Source: Corynebacterium kalinowskii (GTDB lineage Bacteria; Actinomycetota; Actinomycetes; Mycobacteriales; Mycobacteriaceae). From it: DNA of 64,000 nt. The stretch's first letter is position 1. Each line of letters begins with the position of its first letter. The translations under genes and the position numbers were made by a program. Under the pieces are notes generated by a model. It did not search any database. It was not told the DNA's origin and saw nothing but the letters and a program-made list of their open reading frames with translations. This document shows, in pieces, positions 63,363 through 64,000 of this stretch. The DNA is taken from assembly GCF_009734385.1 (NCBI RefSeq), contig NZ_CP046452.1, positions 2,232,001 through 2,296,000 on the forward strand, written 5' to 3'.

Positions 63363-63986
63363 CTAAAGCTTCAACCGCCCACTCAACGCCCTCGACAGCG
63401 TCAGCTCATCGACAAACTCCAGGTCACCGCCCAATGGCATGCCGGAAGCAAGGCGTGAGACGGTCAAAGATGGGAAGTCGCGAAGCAAGCGGGCCAAATA
63501 CGAAGCTGTGGCCTCACCCTCAGTATTCGGGTCCGTTGCCAGAATTACCTCAGTAATGTCAGGCGACGACTCACCGGAGTCCGGCAAGACCCCAGCAATG
63601 CGCTGCAGTAGCGGCGTGATGTTCAGATCTCGTGGCCCGATGTTGGCCAACGGATCGAGTGCTCCCCCGAGCACGTGGTAGCGGCCCCGGTATTCGCCGG
63701 TCCGCTCAATAACTTGAATGTCTTTCGGCTCTTCAACAACGCAGATCATCGAAGTATCGCGTCCCGAATCCGCACAGATGCGACACACATCCTCGCGCGA
63801 CACGTTGCAGCAGATTCGGCAAAAGGTTACGCCCTCGCGCACCGCATCCAGCGCTGACTGCAATCGCGAGATGTCCTCGGATTCCACCTGCAACAGGTGA
63901 AAAGCAATGCGCTGCGCGGATTTGGGCCCAACCCCCGGGAGCCGAGAAAGTTCATCGATCAGATCCTGGAGGGGGCCTTCAAACAC
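63363..63986 (-). CDS. recR: Recombination mediator RecR
   Basis: 207 residues, GTG start. Helix-hairpin-helix [20 protein letters not shown], Cys4 zinc finger ([22 protein letters not shown]), Toprim domain ([48 protein letters not shown]), and C-terminal [19 protein letters not shown]. Works with RecF/RecO in loading RecA. Slightly longer than the usual ~200 residues; complete at both ends. Same place after murT-gatD as in M. tuberculosis. Confidence 0.96.
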   Translation of the reverse strand: MFEGPLQDLIDELSRLPGVGPKSAQRIAFHLLQVESEDISRLQSALDAVREGVTFCRICCNVSREDVCRICADSGRDTSMICVVEEPKDIQVIERTGEYRGRYHVLGGALDPLANIGPRDLNITPLLQRIAGVLPDSGESSPDITEVILATDPNTEGEATASYLARLLRDFPSLTVSRLASGMPLGGDLEFVDELTLSRALSGRLKL

Positions 63987-64000
63987 CGGGCAGCGCCTTA

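Overview
The window looks like a chromosomal segment of a Corynebacterium (Mycobacteriales). The evidence is long conserved synteny with Mycobacterium tuberculosis and C. glutamicum, recalled from knowledge and not searched: a tad/ssd block, a 6C-like RNA, a HAD phosphatase, marP, a CoA-pyrophosphatase Nudix gene, a TlpA-like gene, nth, crp/glxR, a metallo-beta-lactamase gene, ridA, whiB4, ponA2 and a metallophosphoesterase gene on the left, and asd, lysC, leuA, a dnaQ-like gene, murT, gatD and recR on the right. SpaA-type sortase-assembled pili and a sigC-katA pair also point to Corynebacterium.
Layout. 1-3.2 kb: end of a Tad operon (tadB, tadA, ssd), then an intergenic region with two perfect DnaA boxes and a minus-strand 6C-like RNA. 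3.2-15.8 kb: envelope, stress and DNA-repair core with glxR and whiB4-ponA2. 15.9-17.1 kb: tRNA-Pro(CGG) followed by an AT-richer two-gene cassette of unknown function. 17.1-20 kb: DUF4185 exported protein, a YhgE/Pip membrane protein and a CsoR copper sensor. 20.1-25.6 kb: complete Mrp Na+/H+ antiporter operon. 25.8-29.5 kb: an orphan AbiEi/DUF559-like gene, ohr, katA and sigC. 29.5-41.3 kb: a pilus locus (major pilin, sortase, minor pilin, sortase, vWA tip pilin) bracketed by two secreted proteins with related membrane-anchored C-termini. 41.5-51.6 kb: lysC-asd, a DMT transporter, a mannosyltransferase-like protein, leuA with a Leu-rich leader peptide, a DnaQ/BRCT protein and murT-gatD. 51.9-63.1 kb: a membrane protein and a giant 3581-residue cell-wall protein whose middle is six near-identical 897-bp tandem repeats. 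63.4-64 kb: recR.
How the genes fit together. Much of the window serves the cell envelope: PonA2-type PBP, MurT/GatD (lipid II amidation), lysC-asd (toward DAP and lysine), Tad apparatus, sortase pili, the giant adhesin, YhgE and MarP. Oxidative-stress genes (katA, ohr, sigC, nth, TlpA-like thioredoxin) sit between the blocks. GlxR-type sites lie before glxR and in the whiB4-ponA2 divergent region.
The most unusual items are the 6 x 299-residue array, the paralogous proteins framing the pilus operon, the tRNA-linked gene pair, a 61-bp palindromic repeat present twice, a perfect hairpin between major pilin and sortase, and core-gene relatives that have lost catalytic residues (alpha/beta hydrolase and DnaQ-like). 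No IS element, integrase or CRISPR array was seen.
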